A stretch of DNA of 8,963 nt, from positions 1 through 8,963 of the forward strand of contig QHUD01000014.1 in the NCBI GenBank assembly GCA_003221085.1, given 5' to 3'. Every line of letters begins with the position of its first letter. Within the stretch, counting starts at the first letter, position 1. Shown in pieces: positions 1-5,650 of the stretch. A program made the position numbers and the translations under genes. The DNA comes from Gemmatimonadota bacterium (GTDB lineage Bacteria; Gemmatimonadota; Gemmatimonadetes; Gemmatimonadales; GWC2-71-9). The notes beneath the pieces were generated by a model, which saw only the letters and a list, made by a program, of their open reading frames with translations, made no database searches and was not told where the DNA came from.

Positions 1-259
1 CCGCGAGGGGCCCGCCGCCCTGCACCCACAACCCGCCCTTGAGCCGTTGATAGGAGCACGCGAGCAAGAGACCGAAGACCAGCGCGAGCGCACCCGATTT
101 CAACATCGCCGGCAGCATCATCTTCTTCCGCTCATCGGGCGTGGGCGGCATGGTGCCAAAGCCATGCATTTCCGGACCGGTGAAAACCTTCCCCCACATC
201 ACGTAGTCTGCGAAGAATGCACCTACACCGGCAATCAACCCCGCGACGATCCAGTTCAT
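1..259 (-). CDS. small membrane protein, C-terminus cut by window start
   Basis: The reading frame starts at an ATG (257-259) with a strong ribosome binding site, GGAGGAG, about six bases upstream, and runs off the window edge after 86 visible codons without a stop. The N-terminus (about residues 3-21) is hydrophobic and glycine/alanine rich, with acidic D18 near its end. A second hydrophobic segment spans about residues 54-69. Between them is a polar loop with a short M-P-P-T-P-D-E-R-K-K stretch. Two membrane passes are therefore likely, so it is probably an inner-membrane protein. It lies 26 bases downstream of the aspartase gene on the same strand and is probably co-transcribed with it. 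I do not recognise the family. Strong ribosome binding site and coherent amino-acid pattern make it a real gene. Confidence 0.75.
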   Translation of the reverse strand, partial: MNWIVAGLIAGVGAFFADYVMWGKVFTGPEMHGFGTMPPTPDERKKMMLPAMLKSGALALVFGLLLACSYQRLKGGLWVQGGGPLA

Positions 260-285
260 TGGGGCTCCTCCAACGAAGTCCTCGG

Positions 286-1692
286 TTATTTCCGCTCCCC
301 GGGCACGCCCAACTCCGTCATCGCCAGCAGATCGAGCACGGCTTCGAGGTCCTTGCCCTTGAGCACGCCCTTCTCCATCACGAGTTGTCGCACCGTGACG
401 TTCTTCGCCACCGCCTCCTTGGCGAGCTTCGCCGCCTCGGCGTATCCGATCCTGGGCGCGAGGGCGGTGACGAGCGCGGGGCTGCGCTCGAGCCAGTACT
501 CGCACTGGGCGCGGTCGGCTTCAATGCCCTTGACGCACCGCTCCGCGAACACGCGGGAGGCGTTCGTGAGAATCAACATCGTGAACAGAAGGTTGTGCGC
601 GATCACCGGCATCATGACGTTGAGCTCGAGCTGTCCCGCCTCCGCCGCCGCCGCGATCGTGACGTCGTTCCCGAGCGCCTGGTAGCACACCATGTTCACC
701 ATCTCGGCGATCGACGGGTTCACCTTCCCCGGCATGATGCTCGAGCCCGGCTGGACCGGGGGCAGGACGATCTCCGCGAGCCCGGTTCGCGGGCCCGAGG
801 CGAGCAGCCGCAGATCGCTCGCGATCTTGCCGAGGTCCATGGCGTAGGTTCGCAGCGTCCCGGAGAACGCCGCCGGGTCGCCCATGGACTGCATGAGCTG
901 GACGCGGTCCTTGCCCTCCCGCAGCTCCAGGCCCGTGATGGTCTGGAGGTGCTTCACCATCAGGGCCGGATACGCGGGCTCGGCGTTCAAGCCCGTCCCG
1001 ACGGCCGTGCCCCCGATGCCGAGGTCGCGCAGCGGATCCGCCGCGTGGGCGAGGCGCTCCGCGCTGCGCTCGATCGTGTGGCCGTAGGCGGCGAACTCCT
1101 GGCCCAAGCGAATCGGTGTCGCGTCCTGTAGGTGAGTGCGCCCGGACTTGAGGATCCTGTCGAACGTCCGACCCTTCGTGAGGAAGGCACCCGCCAACCG
1201 CCCCATGGCGTCGCGCAGTGCGGGCACCTGCGACAGCGCGGCTAACCGGATCGCGGTCGGGATCACGTCGTTGGTGGACTGGGCCATGTTGACGTGGTCG
1301 TTGGGATGCACCGGCTTGTACTCGCCGCGCTTTCCGCCCAGCAGCTCGTTCGCGCGATTGGCGAGGACCTCGTTAGCGTTCATGTGGTGGGACGTCCCCG
1401 CTCCCGCCTGGTACGGATCCACCACGAACTGGTGGCGGTGCTCCCCGGCCAGGACTTCGTCGGCCGCGCGCACGATCGCGTCGGCGAGCTGCGGGTCGAG
1501 ACGCCCGGTCTGCTTGTGTGTGAGGGCGGCGGCTTTCTTGATCCACACGACGGCGTCCACGAAGGGCGCGAGGGGCAGGACGTGGGAGATCGGGAAATTC
1601 TGGCGGGCCCGCTCGGTCTGGATCCCGTAGAGCGCGTCGGCGGGAACGGGCAGCTCGCCCAGGGGATCACGCTCGATGCGGGTCGCGCCCAT
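286..1692 (-). CDS. aspA: aspartate ammonia-lyase (aspartase), fumarase/aspartase superfamily
   Basis: Predicted to catalyse reversible deamination of L-aspartate to fumarate and ammonia in the cytoplasm. The 468-aa length is normal for the family. Visible motifs: GAGTS at 97-101, N-M-A-Q-S-T-N-D at 135-142, G-R-T-H-L-Q-D-A at 184-191, and the superfamily signature G-S-S-I-M-P-G-K-V-N-P at 316-326, with the catalytic serine of the mobile loop at 317/318. Class II fumarase (fumC) shares this signature. The N-terminal R-I-E-R-D-P-L-G-E form, GAGTS rather than GSGTS, and the C-terminal half (for example A-S-G-P-R-T-G-L-A-E-I and E-A-G-Q-L-E-L-N-V) resemble Bacillus AspB more. The chosen ATG (1690-1692) gives the family N-terminus and has GGAGG just upstream, at unusually short spacing. 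A GTG and an ATG (1744-1746) further upstream would add non-conserved residues. It is divergent from the cupin gene and followed by a small membrane protein gene. Confidence 0.85.
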   Translation of the reverse strand: MGATRIERDPLGELPVPADALYGIQTERARQNFPISHVLPLAPFVDAVVWIKKAAALTHKQTGRLDPQLADAIVRAADEVLAGEHRHQFVVDPYQAGAGTSHHMNANEVLANRANELLGGKRGEYKPVHPNDHVNMAQSTNDVIPTAIRLAALSQVPALRDAMGRLAGAFLTKGRTFDRILKSGRTHLQDATPIRLGQEFAAYGHTIERSAERLAHAADPLRDLGIGGTAVGTGLNAEPAYPALMVKHLQTITGLELREGKDRVQLMQSMGDPAAFSGTLRTYAMDLGKIASDLRLLASGPRTGLAEIVLPPVQPGSSIMPGKVNPSIAEMVNMVCYQALGNDVTIAAAAEAGQLELNVMMPVIAHNLLFTMLILTNASRVFAERCVKGIEADRAQCEYWLERSPALVTALAPRIGYAEAAKLAKEAVAKNVTVRQLVMEKGVLKGKDLEAVLDLLAMTELGVPGERK

Positions 1693-1744
1693 CGCCTCCG
1701 TCCGTTCGGTCACGGTGCCGTCGGTCTCGAACCAGGAATCGCCC
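1693..1744. promoter_or_regulatory. divergent intergenic region between aspA and cupin gene
   Basis: These 52 bp separate the two start codons of divergent genes, so promoters for both directions must lie here or inside the flanking coding sequences. I see the AGGA-type ribosome binding site of the cupin gene and the GGAGG of aspA. I see no convincing -35/-10 pair and no clear operator palindrome, apart from the CCATGG around the cupin start codon. The assignment rests on gene arrangement, not on recognised promoter motifs. Confidence 0.4.
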
Positions 1745-2077
1745 ATGGATACCCAGGATCTGCTGCAGCACTTGCCGGAGCGCGCTCGCTTCTCGGCCGC
1801 GCACATGACCAAGCTGGATTGCTTCCGCTCGGACCGGCTCTTGATCGGCCTGAATTGCCTCGAGCCGGGGCAGGAGCAAAAGGTGCACGCCCACGCCGCC
1901 GCCGACAAATTCTATTTGGTTGTGACGGGAAAGGCGAGGTTCATCTTGGGTGAGAGTGTCAGAGAAGCGGGGCCCGGAGACCTGATCCTGGCGCCGGCGG
2001 CGCTGCCGCACGGCGTGGAGCGAGCCCTCGAACGGACGGTCGTCCTCGTAGGGATCGCGCCGGCGCCGCAGTTATGA
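1745..2077 (+). CDS. small single-domain cupin protein
   Basis: This 110-aa protein is about the size of one cupin beta-barrel. Cupin motif 1 is visible as H48-A-H50 followed by D54 where many family members have Glu, then G62. Motif 2 is seen as G78-D79-L-I-L-A-P-A-A-L-P-H89-G. H48, H50 and H89 are the likely metal ligands, with D54 possibly replacing the usual Glu. Small cupins of this type include sugar or amino-acid-derivative binding proteins, dioxygenases and sensors, and the sequence does not say which. The start was set at ATG 1745, preceded by AGGA about eight bases upstream. An in-frame ATG further upstream (1676) would run into aspA and adds no conserved residues. It is divergent from aspA and is followed 73 bp later by the AhpD-like selenoprotein on the same strand, which could be co-transcribed. 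Confidence 0.8.
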   Translation: MDTQDLLQHLPERARFSAAHMTKLDCFRSDRLLIGLNCLEPGQEQKVHAHAAADKFYLVVTGKARFILGESVREAGPGDLILAPAALPHGVERALERTVVLVGIAPAPQL

Positions 2078-2150
2078 GCGGCACGGGCCAGGAGAATCCG
2101 AGACGGTCGTCACACTCCCCCCTCACCGAGAACCAAGGACGACGGACCTT

Positions 2151-2693
2151 ATGAGCAAGCCACGCATTACCCCGCTCACGCCCGAGGAAGCCGCGCCCGA
2201 CGTGCAGCCGATTTTCGAGGCCTACCTCAAGGAGCGTGGCAACATTCCCAACATGTTCCGCACGGTCGCGCTGCGGCCCGCACACCTGCGCACGATGATC
2301 GCCCACTTCCGCACCGTGATGAATGAGGGCACGGTGCCACCGCTCCTCAAGGAGTTGCTCTGGATCCGGATCTCGCACCTGAATCGCTGTCTTTACTGAC
2401 TCAGCTCCCACACTGTCCTGGCAGGACAGAAGGGAGCGAGCGCGGACCTACTCGAAGCCATTCAGGACCGTGGGTCTCCTGGGGCGATCGAACGGCTCGA
2501 TCGTGGGTGGCGGGTCGCCCTGGAGTACGCCGACGTCGTGCACCGTTCGGGGCACGATGTGTCGGACGAGCTCTACGCCCGGCTGAGCGAGACCTGGGAC
2601 GAGGGGCAGATCGTTGAGATCACCTTGGCGATCGGCATGACCGAGTACTTCAACCGGTTCAACGACAGCCTGCGCGTCGAGCCGACCAAGTAG
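2151..2693 (+). CDS. AhpD-like / carboxymuconolactone decarboxylase family selenoprotein (Sec at codon 83)
   Basis: Read with TGA 2397-2399 as selenocysteine, this gene encodes 180 aa ending at TAG 2691-2693. Residues 1-82 give a typical AhpD/CMD-like N-terminal helix region, ending L-K-E-L-L-W-I-R-I-S-H-L-N-R-C-L-Y. The recoded residue then completes C80-L-Y-U83-L-S-S-H87, the family's CxxCxxxH redox motif with its second Cys replaced by Sec. The frame continues with family-like sequence (E125-Y-A-D-V-V, then E156-I-T-L-A-I-G-M-T-E-Y-F-N-R-F-N, final R-V-E-P-T), so nothing is lost at the TGA. A hairpin starts five bases after the TGA (separate entry). Family members are alkylhydroperoxidase-like thiol oxidoreductases or lactone decarboxylases. 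The CxxU motif favours a redox role, such as peroxide or peroxiredoxin reduction, and AhpD-like selenoproteins of this kind are known from metagenomes. The ATG has AAGGA 11 bases upstream. The gene is convergent with the flippase-like gene. Confidence 0.88.
2404..2437 (+). promoter_or_regulatory. bacterial SECIS element of the AhpD-like gene
   Basis: The hairpin sits inside the coding sequence immediately after the TGA. The outer stem GCTCCC (2404-2409) pairs perfectly with GGGAGC (2432-2437). A small internal loop (ACA 2410-2412 against AA 2430-2431) follows. The inner stem CTGTCCT (2413-2419) pairs perfectly with AGGACAG (2423-2429), closing a GGC apical loop (2420-2422). The loop starts 20 nt after the TGA, inside the 16-37 nt window described for bacterial SECIS elements, and has G in its first two positions as that consensus requires. 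Its role would be to bind SelB and direct Sec insertion. Seen: the pairing and distance. Inferred: SelB binding. Confidence 0.82.
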
Positions 2694-2700
2694 CGCCATA

Positions 2701-3582
2701 TCAGTCGGAGGGCGCTGGTCCACCTCGCTTCCCCCACCCGATCTTGAAGAGTTGCACGGCGGCATGGTAGCCGACGGATCGCACGAGGGCGAACACCCCG
2801 AGCACGGTGAGCAGGATCGCCGTGTAGAAGCGCCACCACACCAGCATCGTCACCTGACGCGCATCGAAGTCCCCCGCGAACCCGTTCAGGAAGGCCACCT
2901 CGAGCCCGCCGCCCCCCGACGGCAGCGGGACCACGAGGGGCGCATGCAGGAGTGCGAGCGAACCGAAGAACATCTGGTCGAACGACGGGGCGTCCGGCAT
3001 GCCCCAGGCGAGCGCGGGGAGGATGAGCGCGCGAGCGGCCAGGCTGACCACGGTCAACACCGCACCCGCGCCGAGTGCCCACCGGGGCGCGCGGCGCACG
3101 TGCGCCCAGGCGACCCGCCACTGCCGGCGCACGCGGTGCCTGACGAAGCCCGAGCGCGCCAGGCGCTGCAACAGGTACACCATCACGAGGACGATGAGTA
3201 CCGTGATCTCGATGGTCACGAGCTCGCCGGCTCGATGGTGCGCTAGCCAGATGCCCGCGGCGTGTCGCCAGTCGGGCACGTAGTACGCGACCAGCGCGGC
3301 CGACGCGATCACGAACACGGGCCATTCGCATGCGACCTCGACACCGATCGCCACCAGCGCCGTGACCGGCCGGAGACGCGCCTCGGCGATCCCGAGGAAG
3401 CGGGCAGGCTCTCCCCCCAGACGGTTGGGCGTCAGCTGAGACGCCGCCTCGCCGTACAAGTTGAGCCGGAAGGCGTCGTTGAACGAGAGCCGTCCTCCCG
3501 CCGTCCATACGGCGAGCTGGATGCGCCACGCGCGGACGAGACAGTCCACACCCAGGAGGGCGAACGCGAGCAGATGATTCAT
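2701..3582 (-). CDS. LPG-synthase transmembrane / flippase-like (UPF0104-type) membrane protein
   Basis: This 293-aa polytopic membrane protein has about six hydrophobic segments, near residues 1-25, 73-102, 121-141, 168-193, 205-235 and 243-268. The pattern after segment 1 fits the lysylphosphatidylglycerol synthase TM region family: an Arg-Trp-Arg motif (R17-A-W-R20), then 'L-S-F-N-D-A-F-R-L-N-L-Y-G', 'L-T-P-N-R-L-G-G-E-P-A-R-F', and late in the protein 'L-P-S-G-G-G-G-L-E-V-A-F'. Family members lack the soluble synthetase domain and are thought to move or bind lipids or lipid-linked precursors in the inner membrane; the substrate is unknown here. The length is slightly short for the family, which often has 300-330 residues and about eight segments. 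The ATG lies 4 bases after the stop of the zinc-ribbon gene with no clear Shine-Dalgarno, suggesting translational coupling. The 3' end is 7 bases from the convergent AhpD-like gene. Confidence 0.78.
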   Translation of the reverse strand: MNHLLAFALLGVDCLVRAWRIQLAVWTAGGRLSFNDAFRLNLYGEAASQLTPNRLGGEPARFLGIAEARLRPVTALVAIGVEVACEWPVFVIASAALVAYYVPDWRHAAGIWLAHHRAGELVTIEITVLIVLVMVYLLQRLARSGFVRHRVRRQWRVAWAHVRRAPRWALGAGAVLTVVSLAARALILPALAWGMPDAPSFDQMFFGSLALLHAPLVVPLPSGGGGLEVAFLNGFAGDFDARQVTMLVWWRFYTAILLTVLGVFALVRSVGYHAAVQLFKIGWGKRGGPAPSD

Positions 3583-3586
3583 GCGT

Positions 3587-3775
3587 TCAGTCGGAGCAGT
3601 CGCCCAGCGGGTAGAGGAAGCCGCAATTCGGGCAGGGGTTCTTACATCCCCACGGTTTGGGCCGCACCGCGGCGCCGCAGCGCAGGCATGTGGGCCGCGG
3701 CCTAGCCGAGGCGGTAGGCGCCGGTGAGGAAGGGGTTGGCGCGGCGCTCGCGTCCGACGGTGGTTTCCGGTCCAT
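3587..3775 (-). CDS. small zinc-ribbon protein (62 aa)
   Basis: The frame ends in a Cys-rich module: C30-L-R-C33-G, then W42-G-C44-K-N-P-C48-P-N-C51-G, then Y55-P-L-G-D-C60-S-D and stop. Two CxxC-type knuckles fit a rubredoxin-like or zinc-ribbon metal site, with two extra Cys (C44, C60). The C-terminal module looks strongly conserved in style, while the first 28 residues are Ala/Pro/Ser rich and low complexity. The start is uncertain. The only in-frame ATG that gives a compact protein (3773-3775) overlaps the 3' end of the TrxR-MBL gene by 74 bases, and the conserved part lies mainly beyond that overlap. A downstream unconventional start is possible. It ends 4 bases before the flippase-like gene. 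The function is unknown; possible roles are a nucleic-acid or protein-binding metal ribbon, or electron transfer. Confidence 0.65.
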   Translation of the reverse strand: MDRKPPSDASAAPTPSSPAPTASARPRPTCLRCGAAVRPKPWGCKNPCPNCGFLYPLGDCSD

Positions 3776-5186
3776 GGCCGCTGTACACGATCGTCGAATC
3801 GGGCAGCGTAAGCAACTCGCGCTCGATACTCTTGAGCAGCGTGTCGACGTCGCCCCCCGGGAGGTCAGTTCGACCGATGGATCCCTGAAACAGCACGTCG
3901 CCGCCGAACGCGACCCCCTCCCCTTCGAACACGACGCTCCCCGGCGAGTGCCCGGGAGCGTGCCGGACGCGGAACGCCAGTCCGCCCACGCGCAGCATCT
4001 CGCCATGGACGAGCTCGCGGTCGGGCGCGGGCAACGGCTCGGCGCGCATGCCGAAGGCGAGGGCCTGCTCCGGGACGTGGTCGTACAGCATCCGGTCCGC
4101 CGGATGCAGGTGGATCGGGGCTCCCGTGTCGGCCTTGAGGCGCGGGACGCCAAGCACGTGGTCGATGTGCGCGTGCGTGAGCCAGACCCCGACGGGCGTG
4201 ACCCGTTCGGCCTGCAGCTTGTGAGCGATCAGGCCCGCCTCCTCGCCAGGGTCGATGACGAGATACTTCTCGACCGCGATCGCCGCCGTGGTGGCATCGC
4301 CGACGGCGGTCGTGATCTGGCGCGTCAGCTGGCTGCGCACGTCGCCCGCGGCGAACAGACCCGGGATGGAGGTCATCATCCGCTCATCGGTGATGAAGTA
4401 CCCGCCTGCGTCATGTTTGGGGTGTCCCTCGACCAGATCGGTGTTGGGCTTGAACCCGATGAAAATGAAGACACCACCCACCAGCAGGCTCGAACGCTCC
4501 CCCGTGGCTGTGTCCGCGAGCTCGAGGTGATGGATGCCGCGGTCCGTCCCCTTGATCTCGACCACCTGTTTGTTCCAGATCATTTCGATCTTGGGATTCG
4601 CGAACGCGCGCTCCTGGAGAATTCTGGACGCGCGCAGCTGGTCGCGTCGATGTACGATGTAGACCTTGGTGGCATACCGGGTGAGGTAGTCGGCCTCTTC
4701 GACGGCGGCGTCTCCACCGCCGACTACGGCCAGCACCTCGCCCTTGAAGAACGCCCCATCGCACACCGCGCAGTACGACACGCCCTTGCCGGCGTATTCT
4801 TTCTCTCCGGGTACGCCGAGCTTGACGGGGGTCCCGCCGGCGGTGAGGATCACGGCCGGCGCGCGATACGTCTTGCCCCGAGCCGTGGCGACGTCGAACC
4901 AGCCGTCGTCCGCCTTCCGGACCTTCTCCACCGTATCGGTGACGATCTCGGCGCCGAACGTCTTGGCGTGCTCCGCCATTTTCTGCGCGAGTTCCCACCC
5001 TTTGACGCTCTCGAAGCCGATGTAGTCCTCGATCAGGTCGGTGTTCAAGAGCTCGCCACCGGGCGCCCCGCGCTCGATCGTCACGGCCTTGAGCATGCCA
5101 CGCCCCGCGTACATCGCGGCGCACAATCCGGCGGGCCCCGCGCCGACGATGATCACGTCGTATCCGGTTTTGGTGTTATCAGTCAT
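3702..5186 (-). CDS. trxB: thioredoxin reductase fused to a metallo-beta-lactamase-fold domain
   Basis: Residues 1-309 form a complete thioredoxin reductase: FAD-binding G15-A-G-P-A-G20, the redox disulfide motif C139-A-V-C142-D, NADPH-binding G156-G-G-D-A with the H179-R-R clamp, and the C-terminal FAD motif G281-D-V-R. It would use NADPH to reduce thioredoxin or a related disulfide partner in the cytoplasm. From V310 the chain continues directly as an MBL-fold domain of glyoxalase II-like type: V-I-D-P-G, T-H338-A-H340-I-D342-H343, G412-H413-S, G-G-D430, S-G-H471-G-P, which is a full metal-ligand set. The usual first 25 or so MBL residues (strands before V-I-D-P-G) are missing, and the reductase lacks its usual stop. 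This is an in-frame join of two normally separate genes. The ATG overlaps the DUF309 stop as ATGA. Either a natural fusion or an assembly deletion would explain this. The symbol applies to the reductase half. Confidence 0.9.
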   Translation of the reverse strand: MTDNTKTGYDVIIVGAGPAGLCAAMYAGRGMLKAVTIERGAPGGELLNTDLIEDYIGFESVKGWELAQKMAEHAKTFGAEIVTDTVEKVRKADDGWFDVATARGKTYRAPAVILTAGGTPVKLGVPGEKEYAGKGVSYCAVCDGAFFKGEVLAVVGGGDAAVEEADYLTRYATKVYIVHRRDQLRASRILQERAFANPKIEMIWNKQVVEIKGTDRGIHHLELADTATGERSSLLVGGVFIFIGFKPNTDLVEGHPKHDAGGYFITDERMMTSIPGLFAAGDVRSQLTRQITTAVGDATTAAIAVEKYLVIDPGEEAGLIAHKLQAERVTPVGVWLTHAHIDHVLGVPRLKADTGAPIHLHPADRMLYDHVPEQALAFGMRAEPLPAPDRELVHGEMLRVGGLAFRVRHAPGHSPGSVVFEGEGVAFGGDVLFQGSIGRTDLPGGDVDTLLKSIERELLTLPDSTIVYSGHGPETTVGRERRANPFLTGAYRLG

Positions 5187-5557
5187 CGGTCATTCAGTTC
5201 TCCGTCGCCGCCACGCAGCTCGAGCCGTGGCGGCGGGGCCTCGTCGGCGAGGGCTCGCGCCAGCCGGTCGCGAAACCGAACCGTTTCGACCTCGACGTCG
5301 GCTCGCTGCGGGCCGGCCAGCTTCTCGAGCGCCGACCGCCCCACCACCGCGACCCCGTGCGCATTCCCCCGTCGCTGATGCAGCAACGCCGCGGCGGCCT
5401 GGATCAAGCCCTGCCAGACCTGTGCCGCCGCCTCGTCACCATCGGTAATTATAGAACGCCAGACGGTTTCCAGCGCCTCGTGGGCGAGCCAGTATTCGCC
5501 GGCGTTGAACAGTTCGCAAGCGCGGGTGATGTGCCCTCGGCGGACCTCAGGAGTCAT
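5183..5557 (-). CDS. DUF309 family protein
   Basis: This is a 124-aa helical protein. The DUF309 signature is visible near the N-terminus as F17-N-A-G-E-Y-W-L-A-H26-E27-A-L-E30-T-V-W33, followed by V47-W-Q-G-L-I-Q-A-A-A-A-L-L-H-Q-R-R-G-N. The conserved H26/E27/E30/W33 set is intact. The biochemical function of the family is not established; the His/Glu cluster suggests a ligand- or metal-binding pocket. The start at ATG 5557 was preferred to an ATG 16 codons upstream, because the upstream extension is encoded by the tandem repeat tract and reads as low-complexity Pro/Arg. AGGAGT lies within the first codons rather than upstream, so a clear ribosome binding site is lacking. Its stop overlaps the TrxR start by 4 bp, indicating a shared operon. 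Confidence 0.85.
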   Translation of the reverse strand: MTPEVRRGHITRACELFNAGEYWLAHEALETVWRSIITDGDEAAAQVWQGLIQAAAALLHQRRGNAHGVAVVGRSALEKLAGPQRADVEVETVRFRDRLARALADEAPPPRLELRGGDGELNDR

Positions 5558-5650
5558 GGGCGGTAGAGGGCGGGAATGGGCGGGAATGGGCGGTAGGGCG
5601 CGCACAGGATACCGCCCATTTACCGTCTATTACCGTCCATTACCGCCCCA
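5556..5650. repeat. 10-bp tandem direct repeats forming an inverted repeat
   Basis: Left arm: four 10-bp units from 5558 to 5597 (GGGCGGTAGA, GGGCGGGAAT twice, GGGCGGTAGG). Right arm: four units from 5610 to 5650 of the type TACCGCCCAT / TACCGTCTAT / TACCGTCCAT / TACCGCCCCA, with one extra T at 5620. The arms are in opposite orientation. The best match, AATGGGCGGTA (5585-5595) with TACCGCCCATT (5610-5620), is an 11-bp perfect inverted repeat around a 14-base loop. The tract covers the DUF309 start codon, the whole gap, and the last codons and stop of the Rossmann-like gene. It may be a REP-like element, a protein-binding array with helical period, or an mRNA hairpin between two operon segments. 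No T-run follows, so a standard terminator is not supported. Confidence 0.75.

Noticed and set aside
217..1131. A 304-aa plus-strand open frame opposite aspA
   Set aside because: His/Arg/Leu-rich composition and complete overlap with a strongly supported gene mark it as a codon-bias shadow.
286..1692. Class II fumarase (fumC) as the identity of this gene
   Set aside because: The signature is shared, but GAGTS, the N-terminal motif and C-terminal blocks look closer to Bacillus-type aspartase. Fumarase remains a minor alternative.
286..1908. A 540-aa aspartase with a long N-terminal extension
   Set aside because: The extra 72 residues are not family-like and overlap the cupin gene on the other strand. 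The family N-terminus begins at 1692.
2075..2077. Sec read-through at the TGA of the cupin gene
   Set aside because: The cupin is already full length, and the downstream frame is Arg-rich and non-homologous in style.
2151..2399. An 82-aa AhpD-like pseudogene or truncated gene ending at TGA 2397-2399
   Set aside because: The frame continues with family-consistent residues for 97 more codons, the TGA is at the redox Cys position, and a SECIS-like hairpin follows. Selenocysteine explains all of this.
2573..3529. A 318-aa minus-strand frame over the flippase-like gene
   Set aside because: It is Arg/Ala/Gly rich, has no membrane segments, and overlaps both the membrane protein gene (in another frame) and the C-terminal part of the AhpD-like gene.
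3657..5378. A 573-aa plus-strand open frame opposite the thioredoxin reductase fusion
   Set aside because: It is a GC-rich shadow of a clearly homologous gene on the minus strand, with Arg/Asp/His-rich low-information protein and no domain.
5556..5650. A CRISPR array or Rho-independent terminator at the repeat tract
   Set aside because: Units are only 10 bp with no spacers of CRISPR size, and there is no T-run after the inverted repeat on either strand.
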